Positions 13,440 through 21,870 are shown, counted from the first letter of the stretch. The stretch is 64,000 nt of DNA from Aquabacterium sp029268225 (GCF_037482285.1 NZ_JBBEYB010000002.1:372001-436000), one strand, 5' to 3'. Notes: generated by a model not told the origin, from the sequence alone. Numbers and translations: made by a program.

Positions 13440-13634
13440 AGCAAGGTTGACGACTACGCGTATTCCCACACGGGCGCCGCTGGAAGCCATGATGGCAAGG
13501 CGTTCAAGACCATCTTTTACAAGGTGCGTCTTTCTGGTGGTTCCATTCCGACTGGTGAAATGAAGATCACCGTTGCCAGTGAAGGCGACTCACTGGCGGT
13601 GTACGGCTTCTTCCTGAACGCGATGCAACAGTAG
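13440..13634 (+). pseudogene. 3' remnant of a small protein gene at the array border
   Basis: Directly after the broken attC9 an open frame with chromosomal codon use runs to TAG 13632-13634: KVDDYAYSHTGAAGSHDGKA, then a beta-rich end with GGSIPTGEMKITVASEGDSL and FFLNAMQQ. There is no start codon or ribosome site for it; upstream it enters attC. It looks like the last 60-odd residues of a gene whose front part was lost when the array was joined here. The family is not recognised; the end resembles small secreted proteins of the DUF4019 kind, a weak impression only. Confidence 0.6.
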
Positions 13635-13733
13635 GCAGACCGTCCCTTTGCAAAATGAAGCCGGGTTGCGCTACAAAGAGCCTGATGAGCGCCCCTCTGT
13701 TCCATTCCTTCTGAAGGCTTCGGCCTACTCAAG

Positions 13734-14183
13734 ATGATCAAACCCCTCCTCTCCGCCATCGCCCTCACGGTCACCCTCATGCCTGCCGTCAGTGTGGCGG
13801 GGCCGGCCACCGATGCGCTGGCCTCTTGCGTGGCCGACAACACCACTGGTAAAGACCGCAAGGACTTGGCCAAGTGGGTTTTCGTCGCCATGTCGGCCCA
13901 CCCTGAAATCAAGCCTCTGTCCAAGGCCAGCGACGCCGTCAAGGAATCTCTCGACAAGAACCTGGCCAACATTGCCACCAAGCTGATCACCGAGAGTTGC
14001 CGCACCGAGGCCCATCTGGCGTTCTCCACCGAGGGTGAAAAGTCCTTCGAGTTCGCCTTCAACGCGCTGGGGCGGCTGGCCATGCAGGAGCTCACCACCA
14101 ACCCCGCCGTCGCCGCGTCATTCTCCAACTACGTCAAGTATCTGGACCGCGCGAAGTTTGAGGCAGCCTTCTCAGGCAAGTGA
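13734..14183 (+). CDS. Conserved exported hypothetical protein
   Basis: 149 aa with a clear signal peptide ending at SVAGPA. The mature part is all-helical and starts DALASCVADNTTGKDRKDLA, then KWVFVAMSAHPEIKPLS; two Cys (in ASCVA and ESCRTE) could form a disulfide. The ASCVADNTTGKDRKDL pattern occurs in exported proteins of many Proteobacteria, but I know no function. The upstream 99 bases hold no other gene. Confidence 0.75.
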   Translation: MIKPLLSAIALTVTLMPAVSVAGPATDALASCVADNTTGKDRKDLAKWVFVAMSAHPEIKPLSKASDAVKESLDKNLANIATKLITESCRTEAHLAFSTEGEKSFEFAFNALGRLAMQELTTNPAVAASFSNYVKYLDRAKFEAAFSGK

Positions 14184-14232
14184 AGCGCGCGCCCACCTCG
14201 CCATCGTCCACACCGTCCGCCATGGAGGCCCC

Positions 14233-14625
14233 ATGAAGCTTGGCTACACCATCATCTACGTCCCAGACGTGGCGGCCTCTCTGGCGTTCTGCGAGCAAGC
14301 CTTCGGCCTGACGCGGCGCTTTCTGCACGAATCGGGCACTTATGGCGAGCTGGACACAGGCGAGACCACGCTGTCCTTTGCCGCCCACGAGTTGGGTGAT
14401 GCCAACTTCCCCGGCGGGCACGTGGCCGCCCACACATCGACGCAACCACTGGGTTTTGAAATCGGCCTGGTCACCAGCGACGTGGCCGGCGCCCATGCCA
14501 GGGCGGTGAAGGCGGGCGCCACCGAGCTGTCCGCCCCTGTCACCAAGCCGTGGGGACAGGTGGTGTCTTACGTGCGCTGTCCGGACGGCTTGTTGGTTGA
14601 GCTGTGCTCGCCCATCTCCGCCTGA
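14233..14625 (+). CDS. VOC-superfamily (glyoxalase/bleomycin-resistance-like) protein
   Basis: 130 aa from ATG 14233. Two beta-alpha-beta-beta-beta modules are visible: GYTIIYVPDVAASLAFCEQAFG at the start and GFEIGLVTSDVAGAHARAVKAGA from about residue 76, with the ending PWGQVVSYVRCPDGLLVELCSP. The metal-ligand positions typical of glyoxalase I are only partly conserved, so the reaction is open. The gene is followed by a glutathione transferase and a second VOC gene on the same strand, a small possible detoxification group. Confidence 0.85.
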   Translation: MKLGYTIIYVPDVAASLAFCEQAFGLTRRFLHESGTYGELDTGETTLSFAAHELGDANFPGGHVAAHTSTQPLGFEIGLVTSDVAGAHARAVKAGATELSAPVTKPWGQVVSYVRCPDGLLVELCSPISA

Positions 14626-14711
14626 GGCCACCTGCACGGTGCTTTGTGGTTCAATGAGCCACGCCCGCCCATCCTTGCGCTGCGGGCATGAACACAACAG
14701 GGGGCTGCGCC

Positions 14712-15332
14712 ATGAAGCTGTTTGTGGATTCCAACTACCTGTCTCCCTACGCCATGACCGCATTCGTGGCGCTGCGTGAGAAACAGATCCCCTTTGAGCT
14801 GGTGCTCGTCAACCTGGGGCGGCAAGAACAGTCCGACCCGCTGTACGCCGAGGTGTCCACCACCCGTCGTGTGCCCGCCCTCAGCGACGATGGCTTCCAC
14901 CTGTCGGAATCGTCGGCCATTTGCGAATACCTGGAAGACCGCTATCCCGGTACGGCGCTCTACCCGGCAGACATCCAATCCAAAGCCAAGGCCCGCGAGA
15001 TTCAGGCTTGGCTGCGCAGCGACCTCATGCCCATTCGGCAGGAACGTTCGGCCGAGGTGGTCTTTCTCAAGCACGGTGCGCTGCCCCCTCTGACGGCGGA
15101 AGCCCAGGCGGCACTGCGCAAGCTTGTCGCAGCCACGCAGGCCTACCTGCCACCTGGTCGCACATCCTTGTTCGATCAGTGGTCCATTGCCGACACCGAT
15201 CTGGCGTTGATGCTCAACCGTCTGCGTGTGGCCGGCGATGCGCTGCCCGCCCGACTGGCCGCGTATGCCGAGGCTCAATGGCAGCGCCCCAGCGTGCAGG
15301 AATGGGTGAACCAGCCCCGGCCGGGGTGTTGA
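14712..15332 (+). CDS. yfcF: Glutathione transferase, YfcF type
   Basis: 206 aa from ATG 14712; the earlier in-frame ATG at 14688 gives a non-conserved start. The N-terminal thioredoxin-like domain reads LFVDSNYLSPYAMTAFVALR, then RRVPALSDDGFHLSESSAIC, where VPAL and ESSAI are the glutathione-binding elements. The C-terminal helical domain has AREIQAWLRSDLMPIRQERS and DQWSIADTDLALMLNRL, both hallmarks of YfcF. Family members have glutathione transferase and peroxidase activity and help against hydrogen peroxide. Position beside VOC and, further on, catalase-like genes fits stress defence. Confidence 0.88.
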   Translation: MKLFVDSNYLSPYAMTAFVALREKQIPFELVLVNLGRQEQSDPLYAEVSTTRRVPALSDDGFHLSESSAICEYLEDRYPGTALYPADIQSKAKAREIQAWLRSDLMPIRQERSAEVVFLKHGALPPLTAEAQAALRKLVAATQAYLPPGRTSLFDQWSIADTDLALMLNRLRVAGDALPARLAAYAEAQWQRPSVQEWVNQPRPGC

Positions 15333-15351
15333 GGTCTGACAGGAGCGCGCC

Positions 15352-15759
15352 ATGGAATTCCACCGAGGCAGGCTGTTTGATCATGTGCACTTGCGGGTCT
15401 CCGACCTGACGGCGAGCAAGCGCTTCTACCGAGCGGTGTTCACCGCATTGGGCTGGCCCGACATCGTGCAAGAGGGGCCTGACTTTTTCTATGCCGACGA
15501 ACTGGTGGTGGAAGCCGCAGGAGAGTACGTGTCGCGCGTGCACCTGGCCTTCCAGGCGCCTGATCGAGCCACCGTCCAGGCCTTCCATCGGGCTGCCTTG
15601 GCCGCAGGCGGCGTAGACAACGGCCCGCCCGGCGAACGCGCCTATCATCCGGGCTACTACGCTGCCTTTGTGCTGGACCCGGACGGCAACAACATCGAAG
15701 CGGTCTGCCATGGGCCTCATCATCGCAGTGCACCTTCGGTCGTGATCCGACCTGCTTGA
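15352..15759 (+). CDS. VOC-superfamily dioxygenase-like protein
   Basis: 135 aa, ATG 15352 after AGGAG. It shows FDHVHLRVSDLTASKRFYRA at the N-terminus, VHLAFQAPDRATVQAFH in the middle, and YHPGYYAAFVLDPDGNNIEA near the end. His at LFDHVHL, His at RVHLAF and Glu at NNIEAV form the 2-His-1-Glu metal site of this superfamily, so it is probably metal-dependent. Members with this ending are often called lactoylglutathione lyase-like; the true substrate is unknown. Confidence 0.88.
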   Translation: MEFHRGRLFDHVHLRVSDLTASKRFYRAVFTALGWPDIVQEGPDFFYADELVVEAAGEYVSRVHLAFQAPDRATVQAFHRAALAAGGVDNGPPGERAYHPGYYAAFVLDPDGNNIEAVCHGPHHRSAPSVVIRPA

Positions 15760-15798
15760 GACGGCGTAGTGATCCTTCACATTCAAACAAGGGAACCC

Positions 15799-16269
15799 AT
15801 GAAATTCGTCGTCAAGTCTGTCCTGCTCGCTTCGGCCATTGCACTGGCTGCATGCAACGCCAAAACCGAAGCCCCCGTGCAGGACTCCCCTGAAGCCCGC
15901 ACCGAACTGGTCAACAAGTACTTCAAGCTGGTGCCGCTGACCCAGATGGTCAATGACATATCGGTGGAAATGGCCAACAACCTGCCCCCAGAGCAGCGTC
16001 AGGACTTCATTCAGCTCATGACCCAGGAGATCCGGGCGGATGTGCTGGAGACCGCGGCCAAGGAGAGCATGTCCAAGCACATGACGGCACAGGAGTTGTC
16101 GGCCTTTGTGGCCTTCATGGAAAAGCCCGAGGGCAAGTCGGCCATGGGCAAGATGAAGTTCTACATGGCCGACATCATGCCGGTGGCGCAGCAAGAGGTC
16201 ATGCGCGCCATCGCGAAGCGTCAGGGTCAGGGTCAGGGTCAGGGTCAGGATCAGGGTCAAGGTCAGTAA
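15799..16269 (+). CDS. DUF2059-type lipoprotein with GQ-repeat tail
   Basis: 156 aa from ATG 15799. The lipobox LASAIALAACNAK gives a lipidated Cys. The core (ARTELVNKYFKLVPLTQMVN to MPVAQQEVMRAI) is helical and has the DUF2059 signature of an alpha-helical pair around LSAFVAFMEKPEGKSAMGKM. The last 16 residues are (R/G/D)Q repeats encoded by eight copies of a hexamer (16219-16266). The function is unknown. The repeat can change length without a frameshift. Confidence 0.8.
   Translation: MKFVVKSVLLASAIALAACNAKTEAPVQDSPEARTELVNKYFKLVPLTQMVNDISVEMANNLPPEQRQDFIQLMTQEIRADVLETAAKESMSKHMTAQELSAFVAFMEKPEGKSAMGKMKFYMADIMPVAQQEVMRAIAKRQGQGQGQGQDQGQGQ
16219..16266 (+). repeat. Hexamer repeat GGTCAG x8 in the lipoprotein tail
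   Basis: Eight tandem hexamers, five exact GGTCAG and three with one change (CGTCAG, GATCAG, GGTCAA), end directly at the stop codon. Each adds Gly-Gln or a variant. Such microsatellites change in copy number by slippage; here this would only alter the tail length. Confidence 0.95.
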
Positions 16270-16375
16270 GCGCGCTAGGCGGCATTAACCCCACATCCCC
16301 GGTCGTGCGTGAAGTTGCCCACAATGTGCCGCTTCACCACTTCATGTCACGACAACACGAAAGGATGGCCGGTTC

Positions 16376-17386
16376 ATGACCGCTTTTCGGTATGCCGCTT
16401 TGGTGCTGGCGGTGGGCTCACTGGCTGGCGTGATTTACGCTGCGGCCAGCGGAGCCGGACAGTCCAGCATCACCGCCCAACGGTTTGTGAACCTGCAGGA
16501 GGGTCCCCAAGTTCACGAGGGCTTCCGTCGGGCTCATGCCAAGGGCTTTTGCGTGGTGGGCGAGTTCCAATCCAGCGGCAAGCTGGCCCCCTACTCCAGC
16601 GCCCGTGTGTTTCAGCCGGGTCAAACGGGTTTTGTGGGCCGCATCTCGATTGCGGGCACCAACCCCACCGCGCCTGACCTGCGCTCGCCTGTTCGCAGCC
16701 TGGCGCTGAGCCTGGGCCGCGGCGATGCAGATGGTTGGCGCACCGCCATGAACACACCGCCTGTGATGGCCGTGGGCACACCCGAGTCGTTCTACGAGCA
16801 GTTGTCGGCGCTGGCGCCCGACCCCGCCACGGGTCAGCGCAACCCACAGCGCATTCAAGCCTTCTTTGCCTCGCACCCGGAAACGCAAGCCTTTCTGGCA
16901 TGGCAAAAGAGCTATGTGCCCACGCAGAGCTTTGCCACCGAGCGCTATCACAGCATCAATGCCTTCTACCTGCTGGCGCCCAACGGGCAGCGCCAGGCCG
17001 TGCGCTGGGCTGCCGTGCCGGTGGCAGGCACAGGGCTCCAAGCAGCAACGGCACTCGACCCCAACGACCCGGATGCGCTGCAAGCCGAGTTTTTGGCACG
17101 TGTGAAGCAGGCGCCTGTGGTGTTCGATCTGGTTTTCACGCTGGCGGCGCCCACCGATGACGAGGCCAACCCCACGGTGCCTTGGCCTGCGTCTCGCCCC
17201 ACGGTGGTGGCGGGCCAGTTGCTGATCCGCGCCGCCCAGTCCGAAGCCGAGGGGTCATGCAAGGACATCAACTTTGATCCGTTGGTGTTGCCCACCGGCA
17301 TGGCTGCCACGGCGGACCCCATCTTGCGCGCCCGCTCGGCCGCGTATGCGGAGTCTTATCGCCGTCGCGCCCGCGAAAGTTTGTGA
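16376..17386 (+). CDS. Catalase-like haem peroxidase, exported (SrpA-like)
   Basis: 336 aa. An N-terminal helix (residues 6-26) anchors or exports it. The body is the small 'catalase-related' form: HEGFRRAHAKGFCVVGEFQS with the distal region, FVGRISIAGTNPTAPDLRSP, then LSLGRGDADGWRTAMNTPPV and PTQSFATERYHSINAFYLLA. It is shorter than true catalases (about 480 aa). Such proteins break down peroxides at the cell surface. It overlaps the cytochrome b561 gene, which could feed electrons to it, a pairing seen in many Burkholderiales. Confidence 0.88.
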   Translation: MTAFRYAALVLAVGSLAGVIYAAASGAGQSSITAQRFVNLQEGPQVHEGFRRAHAKGFCVVGEFQSSGKLAPYSSARVFQPGQTGFVGRISIAGTNPTAPDLRSPVRSLALSLGRGDADGWRTAMNTPPVMAVGTPESFYEQLSALAPDPATGQRNPQRIQAFFASHPETQAFLAWQKSYVPTQSFATERYHSINAFYLLAPNGQRQAVRWAAVPVAGTGLQAATALDPNDPDALQAEFLARVKQAPVVFDLVFTLAAPTDDEANPTVPWPASRPTVVAGQLLIRAAQSEAEGSCKDINFDPLVLPTGMAATADPILRARSAAYAESYRRRARESL

Positions 17387-17934
17387 CCCACCCGATTGGC
17401 ATGCACATCATGAGTCAAGCTGACGTTTACAGCCTGCCCGCACGCATCCTGCACTGGGCCATGGCGCTGTTGTTGTTCTCGCTCTTGCTGGCCGGTCTGG
17501 CCATGGTGCAGAGCCTGCAAACCTGGCATCTCACCTTGCTGGCGACGCACAAGTCCTTCGGCGTATTGGCCTTGCTGTTGGCCGTGATACGGCTGGCGGT
17601 TCGCCTCACCCACACGCCACCGGCCTTGCCCACCAGCCTGCCGGCCGCACAGAAGCGCGCCGCCCACGCCACACAGGTGCTGTTGTATGTGGCCATGTTT
17701 GCCATGCCGCTCACAGGCCTGCTGATGCAAGGCGCAGCCGGCCGGCCTGTGAACGTGTTGGGTCTGTTCACGGTGCCAGCGCTGCTACCCGTCGACCTGC
17801 GCGCCTATGGCCTGTTGCGCGAGTTGCATGGCTGGGGCGCGTGGGGCCTCATCGCGCTGGTGCTGCTGCACGTCACCGCCGCCTTGCACCATGGGCTGAT
17901 CAAGCGCGACAAGGTGCTGCGCAGCATGCTGTGA
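17383..17934 (+). CDS. Cytochrome b561-type membrane protein
   Basis: Up to 183 aa. A GTG at 17383 overlaps the catalase stop (GTGA); ATG 17401 or 17410 (MSQADVYSLPARILHW) gives the more usual family start, so the true N-terminus is uncertain. Four hydrophobic helices are visible with His at the start of helix 1 (LHWAMALLLF), His in LLATHKSFGVLALLL, His in RELHGWGAWGLIALVLLHV, which can bind two b haems. It should carry electrons from quinol to a periplasmic partner, probably the catalase-like protein upstream. Confidence 0.88.
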   Translation: MTHPIGMHIMSQADVYSLPARILHWAMALLLFSLLLAGLAMVQSLQTWHLTLLATHKSFGVLALLLAVIRLAVRLTHTPPALPTSLPAAQKRAAHATQVLLYVAMFAMPLTGLLMQGAAGRPVNVLGLFTVPALLPVDLRAYGLLRELHGWGAWGLIALVLLHVTAALHHGLIKRDKVLRSML

Positions 17935-17961
17935 GCCTGGACGAACCCGTGTCAGGCTCAC
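17931..17961. terminator. Convergent hairpin between cytochrome b561 and minus-strand operon
   Basis: GTGAGCCTG (17931-17939) is inverted at 17953-17961 (CAGGCTCAC) around 13 bases. The stem includes the cytochrome stop codon and lies just before the end of the minus-strand gene at 17965, so it can stop transcription from both sides. No T-tract is present, which lowers confidence. Confidence 0.5.
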
Positions 17962-17964
17962 CGG

Positions 17965-18174
17965 TCAGCCCGGTGGACGCGGTCTGACGAGTCGATGGAG
18001 CCACCCAAACCACAGCGCCACCACCACCGGCATCGCCAGGCAGGCGTTGGCAACGGTGTCGCCCCAGCCCCCGTCGCTGAACAAGGCTGCCACCAGCCCG
18101 ATGCTGGTCAGCACGCCCAGCAGCAACGGCCAACGCCAGATCGCCATGGCACCCAAGCGATGTTCCTGGCTCAT
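17965..18174 (-). CDS. Small two-helix membrane protein of the siderophore operon
   Basis: 69 aa: MSQEHRLGAMAIWRWPLLLG starts the first helix (11-32), a short loop SDGGWGD follows, and the second helix spans about 38-59, ending RLVRPRPPG. Small proteins with this IWRWPLLLGVLT...DGGWGD pattern are commonly encoded right after PepSY membrane proteins in Proteobacteria. The start overlaps the PepSY stop by four bases. A helper role in ferric-siderophore reduction is inferred from this linkage only. Confidence 0.72.
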   Translation of the reverse strand: MSQEHRLGAMAIWRWPLLLGVLTSIGLVAALFSDGGWGDTVANACLAMPVVVALWFGWLHRLVRPRPPG

Positions 18175-19322
18175 GTGGTGCTCCCGGAGCTGACCACCAC
18201 GGCCGCTGCATGATCACGCGCCTTGGCCGGTTGGCCCTTGCGCAGCCACAGGTACAAGCCGCTGCCCAGCACGATGATGCTGGCGATGTCGAGCACGGCC
18301 CACAGGATCTGCATGGGCAGACCACCATAGTCGCCGAAGTGCAGCGGCTGCGACACCAACAGCGCCGTCAGGTACCACGGCAACTCGGGAGACGATGTCA
18401 CCACCAGCGTGCGTGCATCCACCAGCACGGGCTGCAACAGCCGTGCACTCAGGGGTTCGTTGCCACGCAGGAAGAAGGTGGTGTGATGCGGGCTGGAATA
18501 GGCCGTGCCCGGAAACGCCACGAACGACAACTCCTTGCCCGGCAACTGGGCCAAAGCCTTGTCCAGCCCCACCTGCACCGAACCACGTTCGGCCAGCGGG
18601 ACCGTGGGCTGCCCCTGATACGGCGCCAGCAGGGCACTGAGCTGGTCGTGCTGCCAGTACTTCACCATCAGGTCAGCCCAGGTGTTGACCATGCCCGTGG
18701 CACCCACCACGAACAGCCACACCAGGGTGACGATGCCCAGCAAGTTGTGCAGGTCCAGCCACTTCAAGCGTGCACGCCGCTCGCGCCGCACGGTGCCAAA
18801 GTCCAGCTTGCGCATGAAGGGGCTGTACAAGACGGCCCCGCTGACGATGGCCACCAGCAGCAAGAAGCCCATCAAGCCAAGGAACAGCATGCCGGGCAGG
18901 CCAGCAAACAGGTCCACATGCAGCTTGAACATCACCCACATGAATCCCTGATCCACACGTGGCCGCTCATACACCTCACCCGTGCGGGCGTCCACCGCCA
19001 CCGAGCGAAAGTCATCCGTGGGGGCCGGTGTGGGCGTCATGGTGACGAACCACAGGTCAGGGCTGTCCTCCGGTTGCGAGGCGTACTGCACCACGCGGTC
19101 CGGGTGCTCGGCCCGAGCGATGGCCAGCACCTTGTCAAGGCTGAGGCGCGGCGTATCGGCCGGCATCTCGCGCGCCTCGACCTCGGTGCCAAGCAGATGC
19201 CCGATCTCATGGTGAAAGATCAAGGGCAAGCCCGTGATGCACAGCAGCAGCATGAACGCGGTACAGACCAGGCTGCTCCATTTGTGAAGCCAGGTCCACG
19301 CTTTGATGGTCTTGTTCTGCAT
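18171..19322 (-). CDS. PepSY-associated membrane protein (siderophore reductase-like)
   Basis: 383 aa with four transmembrane helices: WTWLHKWSSLVCTAFMLLLC at the start, LFLGLMGFLLLVAIVSGAVLY in the centre, LLGIVTLVWLFVVGATGMV, and ILWAVLDIASIIVLGSGLYLW near the end. Conserved His in LHKWSS, FKLHVDL, DLHNLLG and LHFGDYG can bind haem. Soluble PepSY-type regions lie between helices 1 and 2 and 3 and 4. Proteins of this type next to TonB receptors reduce Fe(III)-siderophores in the periplasm. Only seven bases separate it from the receptor gene, so they share one transcript. Confidence 0.9.
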   Translation of the reverse strand: MQNKTIKAWTWLHKWSSLVCTAFMLLLCITGLPLIFHHEIGHLLGTEVEAREMPADTPRLSLDKVLAIARAEHPDRVVQYASQPEDSPDLWFVTMTPTPAPTDDFRSVAVDARTGEVYERPRVDQGFMWVMFKLHVDLFAGLPGMLFLGLMGFLLLVAIVSGAVLYSPFMRKLDFGTVRRERRARLKWLDLHNLLGIVTLVWLFVVGATGMVNTWADLMVKYWQHDQLSALLAPYQGQPTVPLAERGSVQVGLDKALAQLPGKELSFVAFPGTAYSSPHHTTFFLRGNEPLSARLLQPVLVDARTLVVTSSPELPWYLTALLVSQPLHFGDYGGLPMQILWAVLDIASIIVLGSGLYLWLRKGQPAKARDHAAAVVVSSGSTT

Positions 19323-19329
19323 GGCGTGC

Positions 19330-21519
19330 TCAGAACTTGTACTTCAGGCTCAACGTGGCACTGCGCGGTGCCCCATAGGTGAACTGGCTGTAGGCGTCGA
19401 ACATGCCGTAGTAGGTCTTGTCAAAGACGTTGTGGACGTTCAACTGCGCCGACAGTTGCGGGCTGAAGTCATAGCGGGCCATCAGGTTGACCAGGGCATA
19501 GCTGTTCTGGTCAATCTTCTGAACCACCCCCAGCGGGTTCTGGGCATTCGTATAGGTGGCCCCTTCCCAGTTCACGCCCCCCCCCAGGGTCAAGGCGTTC
19601 CATGCACCGGGCAGGCGGTAGGTGGTGAACAGACGCAGCAACTTGCGTGGGTAAATGCTGTTCACATCCTTGCCGCTGGCGTCCTTGGCCTTGAACTGGC
19701 TGTAGCCGGCGCTGGCGTTCCAGCCCGGGGCCAACTCGCCAGAAACATCCAGCTCGAAGCCTTCACTCGTCGCCCCTTCCGAGGCTCGGTACGCGGTCTC
19801 GGCAGTGGTGCCGGTCACAAAGCTCCCGGTGGCCTGGGCCAGCTTGTCTTGCTGAATGCGGAACACAGCCGCAGAGGCATTCACGCGGCCCTCCAGAAAC
19901 TCCCCCTTCACCCCGACCTCGGTACTGGTGCCCACAATGGGATCCAGATAGTTGCCATCCACATCGCGCTTTTGCTGCGGCTGGAAGATGTCGGTGTAGC
20001 TGGCGTAGGCCGAGTAGGTGTCGTTCAGGTCGTAGACGATGCCGGCATATGGCGTGAACTCCCGCTCGAACTTCATCTTGTACGCCGGCGTGGCCTGGTA
20101 GTCGTCGCCCTTGCGCTCATAGTTGGTCCAGCGGGCGCCCAGGATGAGCTTCAGCGGGTCAGACAGGCTCAAACGCGCAGCGCCATACACCGCCTCCTGT
20201 GTGACCCTGCCATTGCCGTAGTAGCTCAAAGGCCCCCACGCGGGCTCCGCATAGGAGCCATCCCAGGTGTTGAAGTTGGGCGCCGCCCCTCCAGCGGCCG
20301 CGCGGCTGCGCGCCCGGAAGTCCTGTCGAGAATGGGTGTATCCCAGCGCCAGTTCATGGCTGCGGCCCAGCAACTGGAACGGCCCGGAAGCCTGCAAAGC
20401 CATGTCCTCCTGCTTGGTGCTCACCTTGTAGGAGCCCGGCCACGTGAACATGCCCAGGCCCGTGCCGGCATTCGGCGCCCCCATCAGATACAGCAGGTAA
20501 GAGTCAGCCCGACGGTCACTCTGGTTGTAGCTGGCCTTGACCTTCCAGTCATTGGCGAAACGATGGTCCAGCGTCACGAAGTAGCTGTCATGGTCGGTGT
20601 CCCATCGAGTCCAGTCCGCCGCGGTGGATTTCGAGCGATCCCAGTGTGTGCGCGAGCCATCGCTGTACCAAACAGGCAAGCCACCCCACATCGGCCCATC
20701 GGTGTCATGGGTCTGGTGAGTCAAGCCGGTCGACAAGAGCGTGTGCGGACCCAAGTCGGCCTCCAACGTTGCGTACAGCGTCTGGCTCTGGTTGTGCAAG
20801 CCATCCACCCAGCTGTCTCGCTCGGTATGTTCGGCCACCACACGACCGCGCACGGTTTGCGCCTCGTTGAGTGGCGCCTGCAAGTCCCCCATCACGCGGC
20901 GCTGGTTCCAGCTGCCTACATCGGTCTCAACGGTGCCCTGCAAGGTCTTGCTGTTGGCGCGCTTGCGCACCAGGTTGATTGCCGCCGAGGGGTCGCCCGC
21001 GCCCGTGGTCAGCCCCGTCGAACCACGCACCATCTCCACGCGGTCATAGGGGGCCAGGCTGGTCAGGATCTCGCCCGAACTCCAGGGCTGCTCCCAGGTC
21101 GTGGGCACCCCATCGATCATCAAGGTGTTGATCTTGAAGCCCCGGGCCGTGAACTGGCCTCGGTTGGTTTCGTACTGGTTCACCGACACCCCGGTCACGT
21201 TGTTGACCGCATCGGTCACCGTGAGCATCGACTGGTCTTCGATGCGTTGCCGCGTCACCACCGACACCGATTGCGGCGTATCACGCAAAGACAAGCCCAA
21301 GGGGGTCGCCGTCTTTGTCTTGCCGGTGGTGGTGTACGAGCCCGTGCCCTCCGTCGTGTCCCGCTGCTTGGTGGCTTTGACCCCCACCGCTGGCAAGGTG
21401 CTGTCCGCCTTGTCCGCGTTCTGCGTTTGTGCCCAGGCCCCCGCAGGCATGGCCAAAGCGATGCACAAAGCCAAGGGAGTGAGCTGATGGCGCTGGGTGG
21501 CGCGCGCTTGCGAGTTCAT
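19330..21519 (-). CDS. TonB-dependent ferric-siderophore receptor
   Basis: 729 aa. A signal peptide (cleavage at AWAQTQ) is followed by a plug domain (about residues 60-190: LGLSLRDTPQSVSVVTRQRI, and the typical RGFKINTLMIDGVP and MVRGSTGLTTGAGDPSAAIN) and a 22-strand barrel ending LSLKYKF with the C-terminal Phe. The plug sequence is that of the FhuE/FpvA class, which takes up hydroxamate or mixed siderophores. No N-terminal signalling domain or sigma/anti-sigma pair is present, so control is most likely by Fur through the site at 21609-21627. Confidence 0.93.
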   Translation of the reverse strand: MNSQARATQRHQLTPLALCIALAMPAGAWAQTQNADKADSTLPAVGVKATKQRDTTEGTGSYTTTGKTKTATPLGLSLRDTPQSVSVVTRQRIEDQSMLTVTDAVNNVTGVSVNQYETNRGQFTARGFKINTLMIDGVPTTWEQPWSSGEILTSLAPYDRVEMVRGSTGLTTGAGDPSAAINLVRKRANSKTLQGTVETDVGSWNQRRVMGDLQAPLNEAQTVRGRVVAEHTERDSWVDGLHNQSQTLYATLEADLGPHTLLSTGLTHQTHDTDGPMWGGLPVWYSDGSRTHWDRSKSTAADWTRWDTDHDSYFVTLDHRFANDWKVKASYNQSDRRADSYLLYLMGAPNAGTGLGMFTWPGSYKVSTKQEDMALQASGPFQLLGRSHELALGYTHSRQDFRARSRAAAGGAAPNFNTWDGSYAEPAWGPLSYYGNGRVTQEAVYGAARLSLSDPLKLILGARWTNYERKGDDYQATPAYKMKFEREFTPYAGIVYDLNDTYSAYASYTDIFQPQQKRDVDGNYLDPIVGTSTEVGVKGEFLEGRVNASAAVFRIQQDKLAQATGSFVTGTTAETAYRASEGATSEGFELDVSGELAPGWNASAGYSQFKAKDASGKDVNSIYPRKLLRLFTTYRLPGAWNALTLGGGVNWEGATYTNAQNPLGVVQKIDQNSYALVNLMARYDFSPQLSAQLNVHNVFDKTYYGMFDAYSQFTYGAPRSATLSLKYKF

Positions 21520-21608
21520 CCGATTTACCTCTCATGAAAAGCGTGGGTGCTGAACCAGCCTTGCGCTCCAAACGTCACGTTCACCGTTCAGCTCACTTTA
21601 TTGTAAAT

Positions 21609-21627
21609 ACAAATCACTCTCATTTAT
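21609..21627 (-). promoter_or_regulatory. Fur-box-like sequence upstream of the receptor
   Basis: On the minus strand the sequence reads ATAAATGAGAGTGATTTGT, which agrees with the 19-bp Fur consensus at about 10 positions and contains the common core AATGAGA.TGATTT. It lies in an AT-rich island (21598-21640) 90 bases before the receptor start, between the receptor and the divergent small ORF at 21713. A Fur-iron repressor site is expected for this operon. Confidence 0.55.
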
Positions 21628-21712
21628 ATTCATTGCTATGATGCCAACAGGGTTACGCCGCGGGCCTGCCATCGGGCCCCCTCACCCGCTTCTCATGTAC
21701 AAGGAACGAACC

Positions 21713-21805
21713 ATGCGCAACAGCCGCCTGCAAGCCATCCTGGAATGGACCGCCCTGGCCATCACCATCGTGTGTGTCTGGGTCTTCGTGCCCGTACAGG
21801 CCTGA
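21713..21805 (+). CDS. 30-aa single-helix membrane peptide
   Basis: ATG 21713 stands eight bases after AAGGA. The product (MRNSRLQAILEWTALAITIV, then CVWVFVPVQA) is a basic N-terminus plus one transmembrane helix. It is divergent from the TonB receptor and shares its AT-rich control region, so it may also respond to iron. The next gene follows 65 bases later. I cannot assign a function; codon use and ribosome site support translation. Confidence 0.45.
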   Translation: MRNSRLQAILEWTALAITIVCVWVFVPVQA

Positions 21806-21870
21806 ACCCTGCACAGCCCGGCATGACTGCCCTATAGTGCGCAACACAAGCGCACACACGGGAGATCACA

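Noticed and set aside
16201..16270. GGTCAG repeats as a possible CRISPR or regulatory array
   Set aside because: Units are six bases, tandem without spacers, and lie in frame inside a coding sequence.
19303..21537. A 744-codon open frame opposite the TonB receptor
   Set aside because: The receptor has full motifs and signal peptide; the opposite frame has none and is a GC-rich shadow.
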